A stretch of 64,000 nt of DNA from Propionispira arboris (GTDB lineage: Bacteria > Bacillota > Negativicutes > Selenomonadales > Selenomonadaceae). Every line of letters starts with the position of its first letter. The stretch's first letter is position 1. Where the stretch lies: positions 1 through 64,000 of the forward strand of contig NZ_FNZK01000010.1 in NCBI RefSeq assembly GCF_900109225.1. Reading direction: 5' to 3'. Of the stretch, positions 36,812-46,005 are shown in pieces. Under the pieces are notes generated by a model. It worked only from the letters and a program-made list of their open reading frames with translations, did not search any database and had not been told where the DNA came from. The translations under genes and the position numbers were made by a program.

Positions 36812-37639
36812 TTGATAACATGTTTTAATCCTGCACTAACTATATCGGAAGTGGAGCCTTTATTTGAAAATTTGAAATTTTTAGATGTACTGAAACCTGG
36901 CGCTGAAGGAGCGGTATTTAAATGTTGTAGTGTGAAAGATGGTAAAGAAGTTTTGCTTAAAATTTATGGACCAGATCGTCCAATAAGAAGAACAGAATTA
37001 GAAATTAGCAAGCTTTTAACAGCAAGAAGTCCATATTTATGCCATTTGATTTCAAGTGGGAAAAAGAGTGTTAGATCTAGAGATTGCCGTTATTTAATAA
37101 CAGATTATATAAATGGTACAAATTTAGCGGATTTTCTTAATTCAGGGGAAAAACTTAATAATGATCAAGCAGAAAAACTGGTTTTACATATAGCACATGC
37201 GGTGCAAGCATTGTGGAATGTAAAGGTTGTTCATAGTGATATAAAGCCAGATAACATAATACTTAGTAGTACAGGTGAATTTATATTGATTGATCTAGGT
37301 GTTGCTAAACATTTAGATGCAGAACAAATTACAGAAATAACTGTTTTATGCTTTGGAACTAATGGGTATTTGGCACCAGAACAATTTACTGGCCGTAAAA
37401 ACTTAACTTTAAGGGCGGACTTTTATGCTGTTGGTATTACTGCATGGCAAGCGATTGTTGGTTATCATCCATTTGGTTACAACCAAGCATTAATGAAACA
37501 GCCGCTTCCCCCATTTCCAGAAGGGATAATAATTAAACCTAATTTAGCAGGGGCAATTCGCAATTTATCAAATCCTGTTGTTTATAGACGCCCAGTTAGT
37601 TATGCTGTGATAGCTAAAGAAATTAAGGGGGATAAATAA
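36812..37639 (+). CDS. Serine/threonine protein kinase
   Basis: A 275-residue eukaryotic-type kinase with only the catalytic domain. The glycine loop is weak (KPGAEGAVF), Lys50 is in VLLKIYG, the catalytic loop is HSDIKPDN (Asp143), the metal loop is DLG (161-163, in place of DFG), and the activation segment ends GTNGYLAPEQ. No membrane or PASTA domain is present, unlike PrkC/StkP housekeeping kinases. The start is TTG with GGAGGAG 7 bases before it. It overlaps the next gene by one base (TAATG). Confidence 0.85.
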   Translation: MITCFNPALTISEVEPLFENLKFLDVLKPGAEGAVFKCCSVKDGKEVLLKIYGPDRPIRRTELEISKLLTARSPYLCHLISSGKKSVRSRDCRYLITDYINGTNLADFLNSGEKLNNDQAEKLVLHIAHAVQALWNVKVVHSDIKPDNIILSSTGEFILIDLGVAKHLDAEQITEITVLCFGTNGYLAPEQFTGRKNLTLRADFYAVGITAWQAIVGYHPFGYNQALMKQPLPPFPEGIIIKPNLAGAIRNLSNPVVYRRPVSYAVIAKEIKGDK

Positions 37640-38883
37640 TGTTTTTATATAACAGAGGTTACCATTCAACTCTAAATGATGTTAGTCCAGCAGGTGTGAT
37701 TCTTTGTACATCATTGCTAGATCATCCCACTTTGAAAAAAAGGAATTTTGATTATAAAGTTAACATGGCATTATTAGATCCGCAAATTTATCTTTGGTCG
37801 GTTGATGAAAATGAATGTCTGTCAACTCATAAAAAAATTATTTCTTATCCGTGGGTGAAAACAATGTCAGTAGATGATCCGTTAAGGTTTGATGCAGGAT
37901 GTATTATTACACCTAAGACAGACGCAGAAATAACAGCCTGTTTAACAAAGTGTTTTGAAATTCAAAAAAGTTTTGGTGCTACTCAAATTATAATTCCAAC
38001 ACCGCTTGCTATTGCAAGGGAAGATCAATTTAGTGAACAGTTAAGATGGCTAGAGTTAGCGGAGCCATTTAAAAATAAATATGATGAACCATTTTTTGCT
38101 ACAATTGCATTATCTGATAAAACACTTTTAAATTGTAAATTTGAAAATAATCTGATGCTTCAAACGATATTAGATAATGCTGCGTTAATGCAGCATATTG
38201 ATGGGTATTACATTGTAGTTGAACGAGATTCACCAATAATTCAAATCGTTGAAGTAAATATTGCAAGGGCGCTACTTGAATTGACCTATAATCTGGGTCA
38301 TTGTCAAGATAAGGCTGTTGTAGTTAACTTTGCTGATGTTTTTGGACTCGTATGTATGGCGGTTGGTGCTACCGCATTTGGAAGTGGATACACAACGAAA
38401 GAACGACGATTATCTTTTGATGATTTTATTGACCAGAAGGGAGGAATGGCATTGCCACGCTATTATTCAAGTAATTTAATAGGTGATTTTTATTCTGAAC
38501 GTGATTTAAATAAAATTATCGGCATAAAATTACTTAGATACATTTCGGAGGATATTATCACATCGCATAGCAATGTATTAATTACTGCGTTAAAACAAAA
38601 AAATTCAGTAGATAAAATAGCGGCATGGAAGGAAAGTCGAAGCAATACCGCTGCAGCTTCAAAACATCGAGTAGCTTGTTTAACAAAGCAAGTTAGTGAT
38701 ATTATGCAATATAATACAATTGAGGAAAAGCTTGAATGTGTTTTAATATGGATTCAAGATGCTGAGGCGAAGATGGAATACCTAAAATCTAGGCTTAAAG
38801 ATGATCCGTTGAATGAAGATGGACGGCATCTTAGTGTATGGCGTAAAGCACTTGATGAATTTATGATATCAAATAAGCTATAA
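37639..38883 (+). CDS. Unknown partner of the kinase, 414 residues
   Basis: I do not recognise the family. Strand-helix alternation through residues 15-260 (GVILCTSLL, TQIIIPTPLAIA, DGYYIVVERDSP, KAVVVNFADVFGLV, ATAFGSGYT) resembles a TIM barrel. The C terminus is helical. Tight coupling to the kinase suggests a substrate or partner; a role in defence is inferred from the neighbourhood only. A strong terminator follows. Confidence 0.55.
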   Translation: MFLYNRGYHSTLNDVSPAGVILCTSLLDHPTLKKRNFDYKVNMALLDPQIYLWSVDENECLSTHKKIISYPWVKTMSVDDPLRFDAGCIITPKTDAEITACLTKCFEIQKSFGATQIIIPTPLAIAREDQFSEQLRWLELAEPFKNKYDEPFFATIALSDKTLLNCKFENNLMLQTILDNAALMQHIDGYYIVVERDSPIIQIVEVNIARALLELTYNLGHCQDKAVVVNFADVFGLVCMAVGATAFGSGYTTKERRLSFDDFIDQKGGMALPRYYSSNLIGDFYSERDLNKIIGIKLLRYISEDIITSHSNVLITALKQKNSVDKIAAWKESRSNTAAASKHRVACLTKQVSDIMQYNTIEEKLECVLIWIQDAEAKMEYLKSRLKDDPLNEDGRHLSVWRKALDEFMISNKL

Positions 38884-38910
38884 AGTAGCAGCAATAGTGT
38901 ATAAAAATAT

Positions 38911-38969
38911 AAAAGTCATTGATCTATGTCATGTATTATGAAAAAAGATCAATGACTTTTATATTTTTT
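38911..38969 (+). terminator. Long terminator after the kinase pair
   Basis: The 15-bp arms AAAAGTCATTGATCT and AGATCAATGACTTTT (38911-38925 with 38946-38960) are followed by an ATATTTTTT tail. Confidence 0.85.
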
Positions 38970-39081
38970 AAGGATACAGACACTAAAATAAGTATCTTCA
39001 AAAAAAATTCAGAATTTTCTAGATTTCATATTGGGTGAGTTTAATGTTTGTATATGGGTGAATCAACAGATTTTAATCGGA

Positions 39082-39804
39082 TTATAAAATGGTTTGGATT
39101 GTATGCCATTTTTGTTGAAGCGCTAATCCTTGAATGATTTTAATGCGCTGAGATACATATAAATTTTTATCATATTTCTTATTTTTTTTGGGGGTAAATA
39201 AAGGTTCGATTGCCCCATTGTTACTCACTACTAATAAACCAATGTTCTTTTTTTTAAAAAAAGGTAGTATATCGTTTTTATCAGAAATTCTTGATTTATC
39301 AAGAGCAACAAAAGAAAAATCAGAAAAGAGCAAGTTGAATTCAGCTTGCTCAAGAGCTTCTTTCCAATTGTAGAGTTTTAGCTCAATCGAAATTAGACCT
39401 AATTCTTTCAATGACTTCAATTCTGTTGCTGTATAGCTATTTTTTGAAACTTGAGTAATCAAATTACATTTCAGGAGTTTGCTAACATATTTTTCGATAA
39501 CTTTTTGATCCAAAAACAACTCGTTTTGCAACTTTTGAATGGAGACTTTATTGTACAACCAAAATTGAGATAATATGCCGATTGAAAAACCATTTAAGTA
39601 TTTAAAACATTTGAGTGTCGAGATATCATTAGTTAAAAAATCAGGAAGTGCATACGCGATAGCAACATCAATTATACGATATTTAACAGGAAATTCCAAC
39701 GCTAAGGCAGAAGAAGAGCATTCGATAGATTCGCTTAGAGCAGCAGATAAATGTTTTAAGCTATTTGTTAGAATCGGCGTCATTTGCTTTTCTAAAACAA
39801 ACAT
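39082..39804 (-). CDS. Winged-helix protein with PD-(D/E)XK-like C-terminal half
   Basis: A 240-residue protein. The middle contains a winged helix (SIGILSQFWLYNKVSIQKL, then KYVSKLLKCNLITQV). Downstream, ISIELKLYNWKEALEQAEFN followed by SFVALDKS reads like the E-x-K strand and following helix of a PD-(D/E)XK nuclease-like fold. This architecture fits a DNA-binding or cleaving effector. It faces the kinase pair and shares the terminator region. A very good ribosome site (AAAGGAGG) lies before the ATG. Family assignment is tentative. Confidence 0.55.
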   Translation of the reverse strand: MFVLEKQMTPILTNSLKHLSAALSESIECSSSALALEFPVKYRIIDVAIAYALPDFLTNDISTLKCFKYLNGFSIGILSQFWLYNKVSIQKLQNELFLDQKVIEKYVSKLLKCNLITQVSKNSYTATELKSLKELGLISIELKLYNWKEALEQAEFNLLFSDFSFVALDKSRISDKNDILPFFKKKNIGLLVVSNNGAIEPLFTPKKNKKYDKNLYVSQRIKIIQGLALQQKWHTIQTIL

Positions 39805-39834
39805 AAGATTACCTCCTTTTGATAAAATAAGCTA

Positions 39835-39857
39835 TGCCGCCTAAAAAGGCGGCAAAT
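39835..39857 (-). promoter_or_regulatory. GC-rich hairpin upstream of the winged-helix gene
   Basis: GCCGCC and GGCGGC around TTTTTA in the 5' leader of the minus-strand gene that starts at 39804, about 30 bases from its ATG. It could regulate expression by attenuation or be a protein-binding site. Confidence 0.4.
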
Positions 39858-40103
39858 AAATTTATTAGTATTGAGTACAGAAACTTAATAAATGGTTTTT
39901 ATCAAGTATATAATATTATGGGTGGCAATTCAATGGTTAAGAGCATTATAATGATGGGTGAAATAATTTAGATTAAATCCAATGTTACATAGTGATAATT
40001 TTAATCTAGATTGTAAAAAAAGTAAAACAAGTAAATCATAGAATGTAATCTGATATTATTGAACCAATTAACACAATATGTCAGCTGTAACTTTAATGAA
40101 TCA

Positions 40104-40248
40104 AAGGCTTTCCCTTAATAAATTCTACTGTTTTGTTTTGGGCGATACTATAGTCGACTATTTCATTATTAAACAAATTGATGAGAATATATATATAATT
40201 CCAGCTATTTCTAAGTAGGACATATGTTAAATCAATTACAATAATCTT
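40104..40248 (-). pseudogene. IS3-family OrfB transposase, internal fragment
   Basis: The minus strand encodes VIDLTYVLLRNSWNYIYILI, then NLFNNEIVDYSIAQNKTVEF: the catalytic-core region of IS3/IS150 transposases (D-x-T-Y, then W-x-Y-hxxhIDLFxREIVGYS). Only about 48 codons remain, without start or stop context. It lies between AT-rich sequence and the IS21 end. Confidence 0.65.
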
Positions 40249-40289
40249 AAGATATGTTTAGTTATTAATAAATTCGTTACGGTTGATTG

Positions 40290-40542
40290 TTATGGCATAA
40301 TGAAATAGGATAAAGTTGTAAATAAAAATTCCCACTTATACAAAACAGAATTCCTCAAAAATGCAAAAAACCATTGCGGACAAGAATCAAATAACCTACC
40401 ATTATTAGGTGACAAAACACTAAAAGGGGAGGACTGGAGGCTGCTCACAATGGACCAAATTGATTATATCAGAAAAGCGTTCTTTGAGGAAGGTCTCAAT
40501 ATTTCACAAATTGCAAAAACCTTTTATGGTGAGTTCGGATGA
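40290..40542 (+). pseudogene. istA: IS21-family end with truncated istA start, right copy of an inverted pair
   Basis: Bases 40290-40525 are the mirror of 90-325 (ungapped, about 94%). The istA ATG is at 40450 with GGAGGACTGGAGG upstream. The protein reads MDQIDYIRKAFFEEG for 25 family residues and is then broken, with a TGA at 40540-40542. The rest of the IS is gone, so it is not mobile. Confidence 0.8.
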
Positions 40543-40564
40543 ATTTATCCTCTTTTGGGACTCA

Positions 40565-40579
40565 TGATGATAGGAATTG
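40565..40579. repeat. 15-bp direct repeat of the tRNA-Thr 3' part (possible att remnant)
   Basis: TGATGATAGGAATTG occurs here and again at 40860-40874, inside the 3' half of the tRNA-Thr gene and in the same orientation. Integration into tRNA 3' ends duplicates just such a segment. Confidence 0.45.
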
Positions 40580-40815
40580 TGTGATGTTTTAGAAATTTAC
40601 AAAGTGTGGATATCAAATGCAAAATAATTTATGATGAAATTTTTTTGCAATTTAAAGAGACGCTATTTGTCATGTCAGAATAAAACCATGAGGGTTTTTG
40701 TAGTGGTATATAGCTGAAGTGGATTTTTGACCTGTATTTTTTAGAATAAATAAAGATAATTGTAGATTTTTTCGTTAAGGCGCAAATAAGGCGCATTGCC
40801 TTAAATTTAGACAAT

Positions 40816-40842
40816 AAAAAAGCCTCCGAAAACCTCGGAGGC
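40816..40842 (-). terminator. Terminator of the tRNA-Thr gene
   Basis: On the minus strand the stem GCCTCCGAGG/CCTCGGAGGC-like pairing (GCCTCCGA with TCGGAGGC) is followed by TTTTTTATTG, 11 bases past the CCA. Confidence 0.85.
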
Positions 40843-40853
40843 ATTGATAACAC

Positions 40854-40929
40854 TGGAGCTGATGATAGGAATTGAACCTACGACCTGCTCATTACGAATG
40901 AGCTGCTCTACCAACTGAGCTACATCAGC
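40854..40929 (-). tRNA. tRNA-Thr (anticodon CGT)
   Basis: A 76-base cloverleaf on the minus strand: acceptor stem GCTGATG/CATCAGC, D arm GCTC/GAGC, anticodon stem GCTCA/TGAGC with loop TTCGTAA (anticodon CGT), T arm GTAGG-TTCAATT-CCTAT, and an encoded CCA end. It marks the right border of the accessory block and is a classic integration target. Confidence 0.95.
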
Positions 40930-41015
40930 GCGATCACACAACATATTTTAACGTAGTATTGAAAAAATGTCAAGAAATTGTAAAAAATAATACAGAAAAT
41001 CAGTTTCATTTCAGT

Positions 41016-42506
41016 TTAAGAGTTTTGGTATGTATTATTAGCAGTGGCGAAACAATCTTTGCCGCTGCTTTTTATTTGATATAAAGCATGATCGGCGGCA
41101 TCAAGTAATTCTTTGTACGTAGCTCCATTTTGCGGGGAAATGGCGATACCGATGCTGGCCGATACCATGCAGTCTTTATTACCAGCATATTGATTTTGGC
41201 GGAGGGTATGTGAAATGGCGTTGGCTTTGCGAAATACTGTTTTTGTAGAACGGATATCATGCATAAAAGCAACAAATTCATCACCGCCAATTCGGCCGAT
41301 GACATCATTTGGTCCGAAAAGTGATTGAAGCTGCATCGAAAATGTTTTGAGCACTTCATCACCAATCAAATGACCGAACGTGTCATTGATATCTTTGAAA
41401 TCATCAATATCAATAATCATCAAGGCGTGGATTGCTTTGGATTTTGGCGTTTTTTTTAGGAAACTATTGATCATAGTTTCTGTGACGGCTTTGTTATATA
41501 AATCGGTTAAAGGGTCTTTACAGGCCTTTTTTTCGAGTGATAATAATGTCTTTTTCTGTGTATCGATATTGACGATTTTACCAATGACTTTAATAGGTTC
41601 ATGTCGTATATTATAGATTGTTTGACTGTTGATATGAAACCACGCGTAGGAGCCTTCAATGTTACGAAGTTTGAGCTCAGTGGAAAATTTAGGTTCACCT
41701 GAACGAAATGAATTGATTAATTTTTTGATGGTATCGATATCTTTACGATAGACAAAATTGTCTTTGTATATGTTTTTTGAAAAATTTATACAGCGAGCCT
41801 GACGACCGAATAATTCAGTATATTTGGCACTGTGTTCAATTATATCAGTCTCAATATCATATTCGAATATGACATCATTTGTCATTTCTGTAGCAATATG
41901 ATAACGTTCTTTTTCTAATAATAGTTTTTGTTGGTACATTTTTGATTTTGTAATATCTAGCAATAAGTAAGATACCGTATCGTATCGATTGTTGGATCGA
42001 TGGTAGCGGTAACAGTTTGCTCGCAACCATACGAATGTGCCATCCGTTCTTTTTAGCGTGAAATCAAATGTCAAATTATCAATATTAGGTGTAATTGTAT
42101 CGGAAACAATAATTTTGCTGAGAAGTTTTTCTGCACCGATAAAATTACGACCGCTATTGTTGAATTTTTGTCTGACTTGTGCAGGGGAATAACCGATTAA
42201 TTTATAATAACCTGCATTTGCATATAAAATCGTTAAGTTATCATCCAAAGCATATGTAACGATACCACAAGATACAGTGTCCATTAGTGAATCGAATTCA
42301 AGATTTTGTTGATCGTATGCTCGAACATTTTCTTGCAATTTTAAACAATAATAAAGTGCAGTGAAAAGTAGGATGACTATAAGTGCTTTTCCGGCAATAT
42401 AATCTTGGATAAAAGGCATTTCAACACAAATCGTTAAAACAATAGAAAAAGATAATAACACAGAAATATGTTTCAAATAATGCTTTTTCATTTTTGTTCG
42501 GTTCAT
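41016..42506 (-). CDS. PAS-GGDEF diguanylate cyclase
   Basis: A 496-residue protein. Two membrane helices lie near residues 10-50, then two PAS domains (about 70-190, and 195-315 including GSYAWFHINSQT) and a C-terminal GGDEF domain with the intact active site RIGGDEFVAF. This makes cyclic di-GMP from two GTP and is usually linked to biofilm/motility control. ATG 42506 fits AAGG spacing better than the GTG at 42515. The first gene beyond the tRNA, with a more balanced base composition. Confidence 0.9.
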   Translation of the reverse strand: MNRTKMKKHYLKHISVLLSFSIVLTICVEMPFIQDYIAGKALIVILLFTALYYCLKLQENVRAYDQQNLEFDSLMDTVSCGIVTYALDDNLTILYANAGYYKLIGYSPAQVRQKFNNSGRNFIGAEKLLSKIIVSDTITPNIDNLTFDFTLKRTDGTFVWLRANCYRYHRSNNRYDTVSYLLLDITKSKMYQQKLLLEKERYHIATEMTNDVIFEYDIETDIIEHSAKYTELFGRQARCINFSKNIYKDNFVYRKDIDTIKKLINSFRSGEPKFSTELKLRNIEGSYAWFHINSQTIYNIRHEPIKVIGKIVNIDTQKKTLLSLEKKACKDPLTDLYNKAVTETMINSFLKKTPKSKAIHALMIIDIDDFKDINDTFGHLIGDEVLKTFSMQLQSLFGPNDVIGRIGGDEFVAFMHDIRSTKTVFRKANAISHTLRQNQYAGNKDCMVSASIGIAISPQNGATYKELLDAADHALYQIKSSGKDCFATANNTYQNS

Positions 42507-43130
42507 AGGAATCACGACCTTATCTTATCGAATGAAATGATCATGTAAATAAGAAAACAATTATCCTATTGTGCATTCATAAATCCAAGTTAAATTTTCT
42601 AAAAAAACCATTAATGCTAAGTTCCAGCAATGAAAAATAATCGCCAACACATGGTTACAATTAATAATTGTAACATAGTTTGGTGAACATTTAAACAGAT
42701 TATTATACTATCATTAATGGTTATTATAGTAGTATGAATAGACAAATTATTCATACTAAATAAGTAAGGATTTGTTAGTGATCATCTTGAAAAATGCGGA
42801 TTTTATTGTGGCGATAACTGCCTTAATTTATTTATGTATGAAATAATTTTAAACTCAATCCGTTGCTTGAAATGATTGCAAAAATAAACTTTTTTCATAG
42901 TACAATTCACTCCATATAATATAGGACAATTATACTATTTAAATGGGAAATAATCAATTGCACCTATATTGCAAGATGCAGCGGGTTTATTTGAATTTAA
43001 AGGAGTTATGCGGGATGAGATATTTGATTTTTCTATGAGAAAAGGATTCATTTTCATTTGTTTTGTGGTAAAATGAGAGGGTATTCGATGCATATGCTTA
43101 ACTTTTGTTAAGAGGAAAGGATGTGTTTTT
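42507..43130. other. AT-rich intergenic region
   Basis: About 620 bases between divergent genes with no convincing reading frame, RNA or repeat; it must contain the promoters of both neighbours. Confidence 0.5.
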
Positions 43131-43817
43131 ATGCATGAAGTTGTCATTAAGGCTCGGCTTAGTCTCGAGGAAATTTTAAATGCGGTGACGCATGGTGTTG
43201 GTACAGCAATGGCGGTTGTTGCACTTGTTGGAATGTTGGTGCTCTATTATGATGAAGGTACCTGGCATGTTACGAGCTGTATAATTTATGGGATTTCCCT
43301 TATCTTATTGTATCTTGCGTCCACGTTATACCATAGTTTTACGAATGAGAAGCTCAAGTCAATTTTTAAATTTATTGATCATGCTGCGATTTATGTTTTG
43401 ATTGCAGGCAACTATACGCCCTTTACATTAATTCCTCTACATGGTGAAGTTGGGTGGACAATCTTTGGAATTGTTTGGTCACTAGCTGCAGCGGGGATTG
43501 TTTTCCAGATATTTTGTGTTAAAAAATTTAAGGTTTTGGGTACACTATGTTATTTGGCGATGGGCTGGTTTGCGGTGGTGATGATTCGTCCGCTTTTGGG
43601 TCTGCTGCCCATTGAAGCGATTTATTGGATGATTGCCGGGGGTGTTTTTTATACGGTAGGTGCAGTTTTTTATCTTGTAAAAAAAATTCCTTATAATCAT
43701 GCGATTTGGCATTTGTTTGTGTTAGCTGGAAGTATTGCTCATTTTGTGGCGATTTTTAAATTCGTTTTACCTCTGCCAGAAGTAGTCATTCATATGACTT
43801 CATTAGGAATTATGTAA
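43131..43817 (+). CDS. Hemolysin III family membrane protein (PAQR-like)
   Basis: A 228-residue protein with seven predicted membrane helices. Typical motifs: EEILNAVTHGVG at the start, SxxYHSF (LASTLYHSF), FIDHAAIYVLIAGNYTPF, and a final NHAIWHLFVLAGSIAHF with the two metal-binding histidines. HlyIII/TrhA proteins are linked to membrane-energy homeostasis; the haemolysin name is historical. AAAGG precedes the ATG. Confidence 0.9.
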   Translation: MHEVVIKARLSLEEILNAVTHGVGTAMAVVALVGMLVLYYDEGTWHVTSCIIYGISLILLYLASTLYHSFTNEKLKSIFKFIDHAAIYVLIAGNYTPFTLIPLHGEVGWTIFGIVWSLAAAGIVFQIFCVKKFKVLGTLCYLAMGWFAVVMIRPLLGLLPIEAIYWMIAGGVFYTVGAVFYLVKKIPYNHAIWHLFVLAGSIAHFVAIFKFVLPLPEVVIHMTSLGIM

Positions 43818-43829
43818 AATGGAATTTTA

Positions 43830-43859
43830 TTGACACTTGTAAAGTTGTTATGTTAGAAT
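43830..43859 (+). promoter_or_regulatory. Sigma-A type promoter of the SAM riboswitch/metA transcript
   Basis: TTGACA at 43830-43835, an 18-base spacer and TAGAAT at 43854-43859; transcription would start some 30 bases before the riboswitch. Confidence 0.75.
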
Positions 43860-43893
43860 TAATCATTGATTTATGACGTTAAAATTTCATATT

Positions 43894-43996
43894 ACTCTTA
43901 TCAAGAGTGGTCGAGGGACTGGCCCGATGACACCCGGCAACCGGCGCATGCGCAAGGTGCTAAATCCAGCAGGAAAATTCCTGGAAGATGAGAGGG
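43894..43996 (+). ncRNA. SAM-I (S-box) riboswitch
   Basis: The conserved core is complete: CTCTTATCAAGAGTGGTCGAG, GGACTGGCCCGATGACACC, CGGCAACC, AAGGTGCTAAATCC, and the closing GATGAGAG, which pairs with CTCTTATC. It senses S-adenosylmethionine and switches off metA by favouring the terminator at 44010-44041. Confidence 0.95.
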
Positions 43997-44009
43997 AACA
44001 CGCTTAAAA

Positions 44010-44041
44010 AGGTCCCTTTCATTTGAATGGGATCTTTTTCT
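44010..44041 (+). terminator. Riboswitch expression-platform terminator
   Basis: A GGTCCC...GGGATC stem with a short AT loop is followed by TTTTTC. It lies between the aptamer and metA, as expected for SAM-I control by premature termination. Confidence 0.85.
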
Positions 44042-44090
44042 TGCTTAGAGTAAGAGAAATCTTTCGTTTTTAAAGGGAGGATAAACGAAT

Positions 44091-45038
44091 ATGCCAATCA
44101 AAATACCAAATAATTTACCAGCAACCAATATTTTAGAAAGTGAAAATATTTTTGTCATGGATACCGATCGGGCTTATAAACAGGATATTAGACCGCTTAA
44201 GATCTTGATTGTGAATCTAATGCCGGTGAAATCAATTACGGAGACGCAGCTGCTGCGGCTGTTAGGCAATTCACCAATTCAGGTTGAAGTCGATTTTATT
44301 TATACGGAATCCTATGTGCCGCAACATACATCACAAGATTATTTGACGGAATTTTATGGTACATTTGCCGAGGTACGGCATAAAAAATATGATGGACTGA
44401 TTATTACAGGTGCTCCAGTTGAACAGATGGATTTTGAAGATGTTGCGTATTGGGATGAAATCTGTGAAATTATGGAATGGAGTAAATCACATGCATATTC
44501 AACATTTCATATTTGTTGGGGAGCACAAGCCGGTCTTTATTATCATTATGGAATCAAAAAGCATGCAGTCTCACCGAAAATTTTCGGTGTATATAAACAT
44601 CATTTGAGTGTGGAACATGAAAAATTATTTCGCGGTTTTGATGATGAATTTTATGTTCCACATTCACGTCATACGGAAGTACGTAAGGAGGATATTGAAA
44701 AAGTAGAAGCGCTGACTATTTTATCAGAAGCTGAAGGAGCGGCAGGCGTTTATGCCATCGCGAATCTAGCGAAACGACAATTTTTTATTACGGGACATGC
44801 TGAATATGATCCACTGACATTAAAAGGTGAATATGACCGCGATGTAAAAGCGGGGATGAAAATAGAAATTCCACAAAACTATTATCCAAATGATGATCCG
44901 ACGAAGCAGCCAGTTATGAAATGGCGAAGTGTTGCCAATTTACTTTTTGCTAATTGGCTCAATTATTATGTATATCAGGAAACGCCATATAATTTAGATG
45001 AACTTTATGCAGCGAATGACTATATGTATTATATTTAA
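44091..45038 (+). CDS. metA: Homoserine O-acyltransferase MetA, probably acetyl-CoA-specific
   Basis: A 315-residue, full-length MetA. The catalytic Cys142 is in HICWGAQAG and the downstream GHAEYD carries the catalytic His/Glu pair. Position 111 is Glu (GAPVEQMDF), where E. coli succinyl-transferring MetA has Gly. In the literature on Bacillus MetA, Glu111 selects acetyl-CoA, so this enzyme probably makes O-acetylhomoserine despite its MetA (not MetX) fold. Controlled by the SAM-I riboswitch upstream. AAAGGGAGG precedes the ATG. Confidence 0.92.
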   Translation: MPIKIPNNLPATNILESENIFVMDTDRAYKQDIRPLKILIVNLMPVKSITETQLLRLLGNSPIQVEVDFIYTESYVPQHTSQDYLTEFYGTFAEVRHKKYDGLIITGAPVEQMDFEDVAYWDEICEIMEWSKSHAYSTFHICWGAQAGLYYHYGIKKHAVSPKIFGVYKHHLSVEHEKLFRGFDDEFYVPHSRHTEVRKEDIEKVEALTILSEAEGAAGVYAIANLAKRQFFITGHAEYDPLTLKGEYDRDVKAGMKIEIPQNYYPNDDPTKQPVMKWRSVANLLFANWLNYYVYQETPYNLDELYAANDYMYYI

Positions 45039-45185
45039 CTGATGAAACAAGGCTTTGTGGCTGGACTTTAGACTCATTTTAGCGAAATTGTGAAAAATCT
45101 AAGAGAAATCAAAGAATAGCTGTATAAAATTAACAAGATAAAGTATAGATATCAGTAAAATACAGCTATGAATAGGGGATTTATA

Positions 45186-45770
45186 ATGAAAAAACAGGTT
45201 ATTCTTTTAATGAGTACGATTTTAGTTCTTTTGGTGATGATGCCGGCAGCTTTGGCGCAGGAGCAGTCCAATGGAATAAAAGGCTACCAGTGGGCATTTT
45301 CTTCCGATCAGACCAATTATTATTTTGGTAGTGATAAAATGTCGTATGCTGTTGATAAACATGGCAAAATTGATAAAAGCAGGTTGTTGTTTTCGTCTAT
45401 TATGACATATGAAGAACCGAAACCACAGGCGGTTATTACGCAGCGTGAAGCGCGTGGTCAAAAATTGACGGGTTATGAAAATTTCCATGGAATTATTGAA
45501 GTCAGAGAAATTGATTTAGATAAAAAAACGGTTTGGATACGAAGTCATCAAGATATTGATACGGCATTTAAAGTATTGACTGCCGAAAGTTCGGATCAGC
45601 TTTATGATCTCAAAGTTTTACCAAAAGATCAGCCGGAATATATTTTTGCTCAGCAGGTCATTGATTATGCGGCAAAACATGCAGATGATCTTAATCATAA
45701 TACAAAAACCATGCAGCGCGAGTTGAAAAAAGCTCAAAAGACAGCAGAAAAACAAAATAATAAAGAATGA
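45186..45770 (+). CDS. Exported protein, paralogue of the next gene
   Basis: A 194-residue protein with a Sec signal (residues 1-24, ending ALAQ). The mature part carries a domain shared with the next gene: GYQWAFSSDQTNYYFGSDKM corresponds to SYKWVQSSARINYYFNTSEI, then VDKHGKID to VDDTGRVD. The function is unknown; the strand pattern suggests a small surface beta domain. The charged C-terminal tail is a helix. ATG 45186 has AGGGGA upstream, better than 45168. Confidence 0.6.
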   Translation: MKKQVILLMSTILVLLVMMPAALAQEQSNGIKGYQWAFSSDQTNYYFGSDKMSYAVDKHGKIDKSRLLFSSIMTYEEPKPQAVITQREARGQKLTGYENFHGIIEVREIDLDKKTVWIRSHQDIDTAFKVLTAESSDQLYDLKVLPKDQPEYIFAQQVIDYAAKHADDLNHNTKTMQRELKKAQKTAEKQNNKE

Positions 45771-45788
45771 CAACCAAATTGGTTTGAT

Positions 45789-45832
45789 AAAAAAGTTTGA
45801 ATTAAAATTTTAATTTTAATTCAAACTTTTTT
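45789..45832 (+). terminator. Terminator between the two exported paralogues
   Basis: AAAAAGTTTGAATTAAAATT pairs with the complementary arm ending in TTCAAACTTTTTT. Confidence 0.85.
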
Positions 45833-46005
45833 AGTAGCAGAGAATTGACAGACGTACTAAAATAATATTATGATTACTAGGGAGTAGTAATCATTTGAAA
45901 ATGTTTGGATGGTTTAGGCTGCTGTTTTGCGATGGAAAGCGGAAAATACCAGCCTAAGTTATTCAGATGTGAGCAGGTTTAAGTTTAATCGATAGGAGAA
46001 TGCTG

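Noticed and set aside
40629-40853. 74-codon minus-strand frame beside the tRNA
   Set aside because: Overlaps the tRNA terminator and shows no family similarity or good start.
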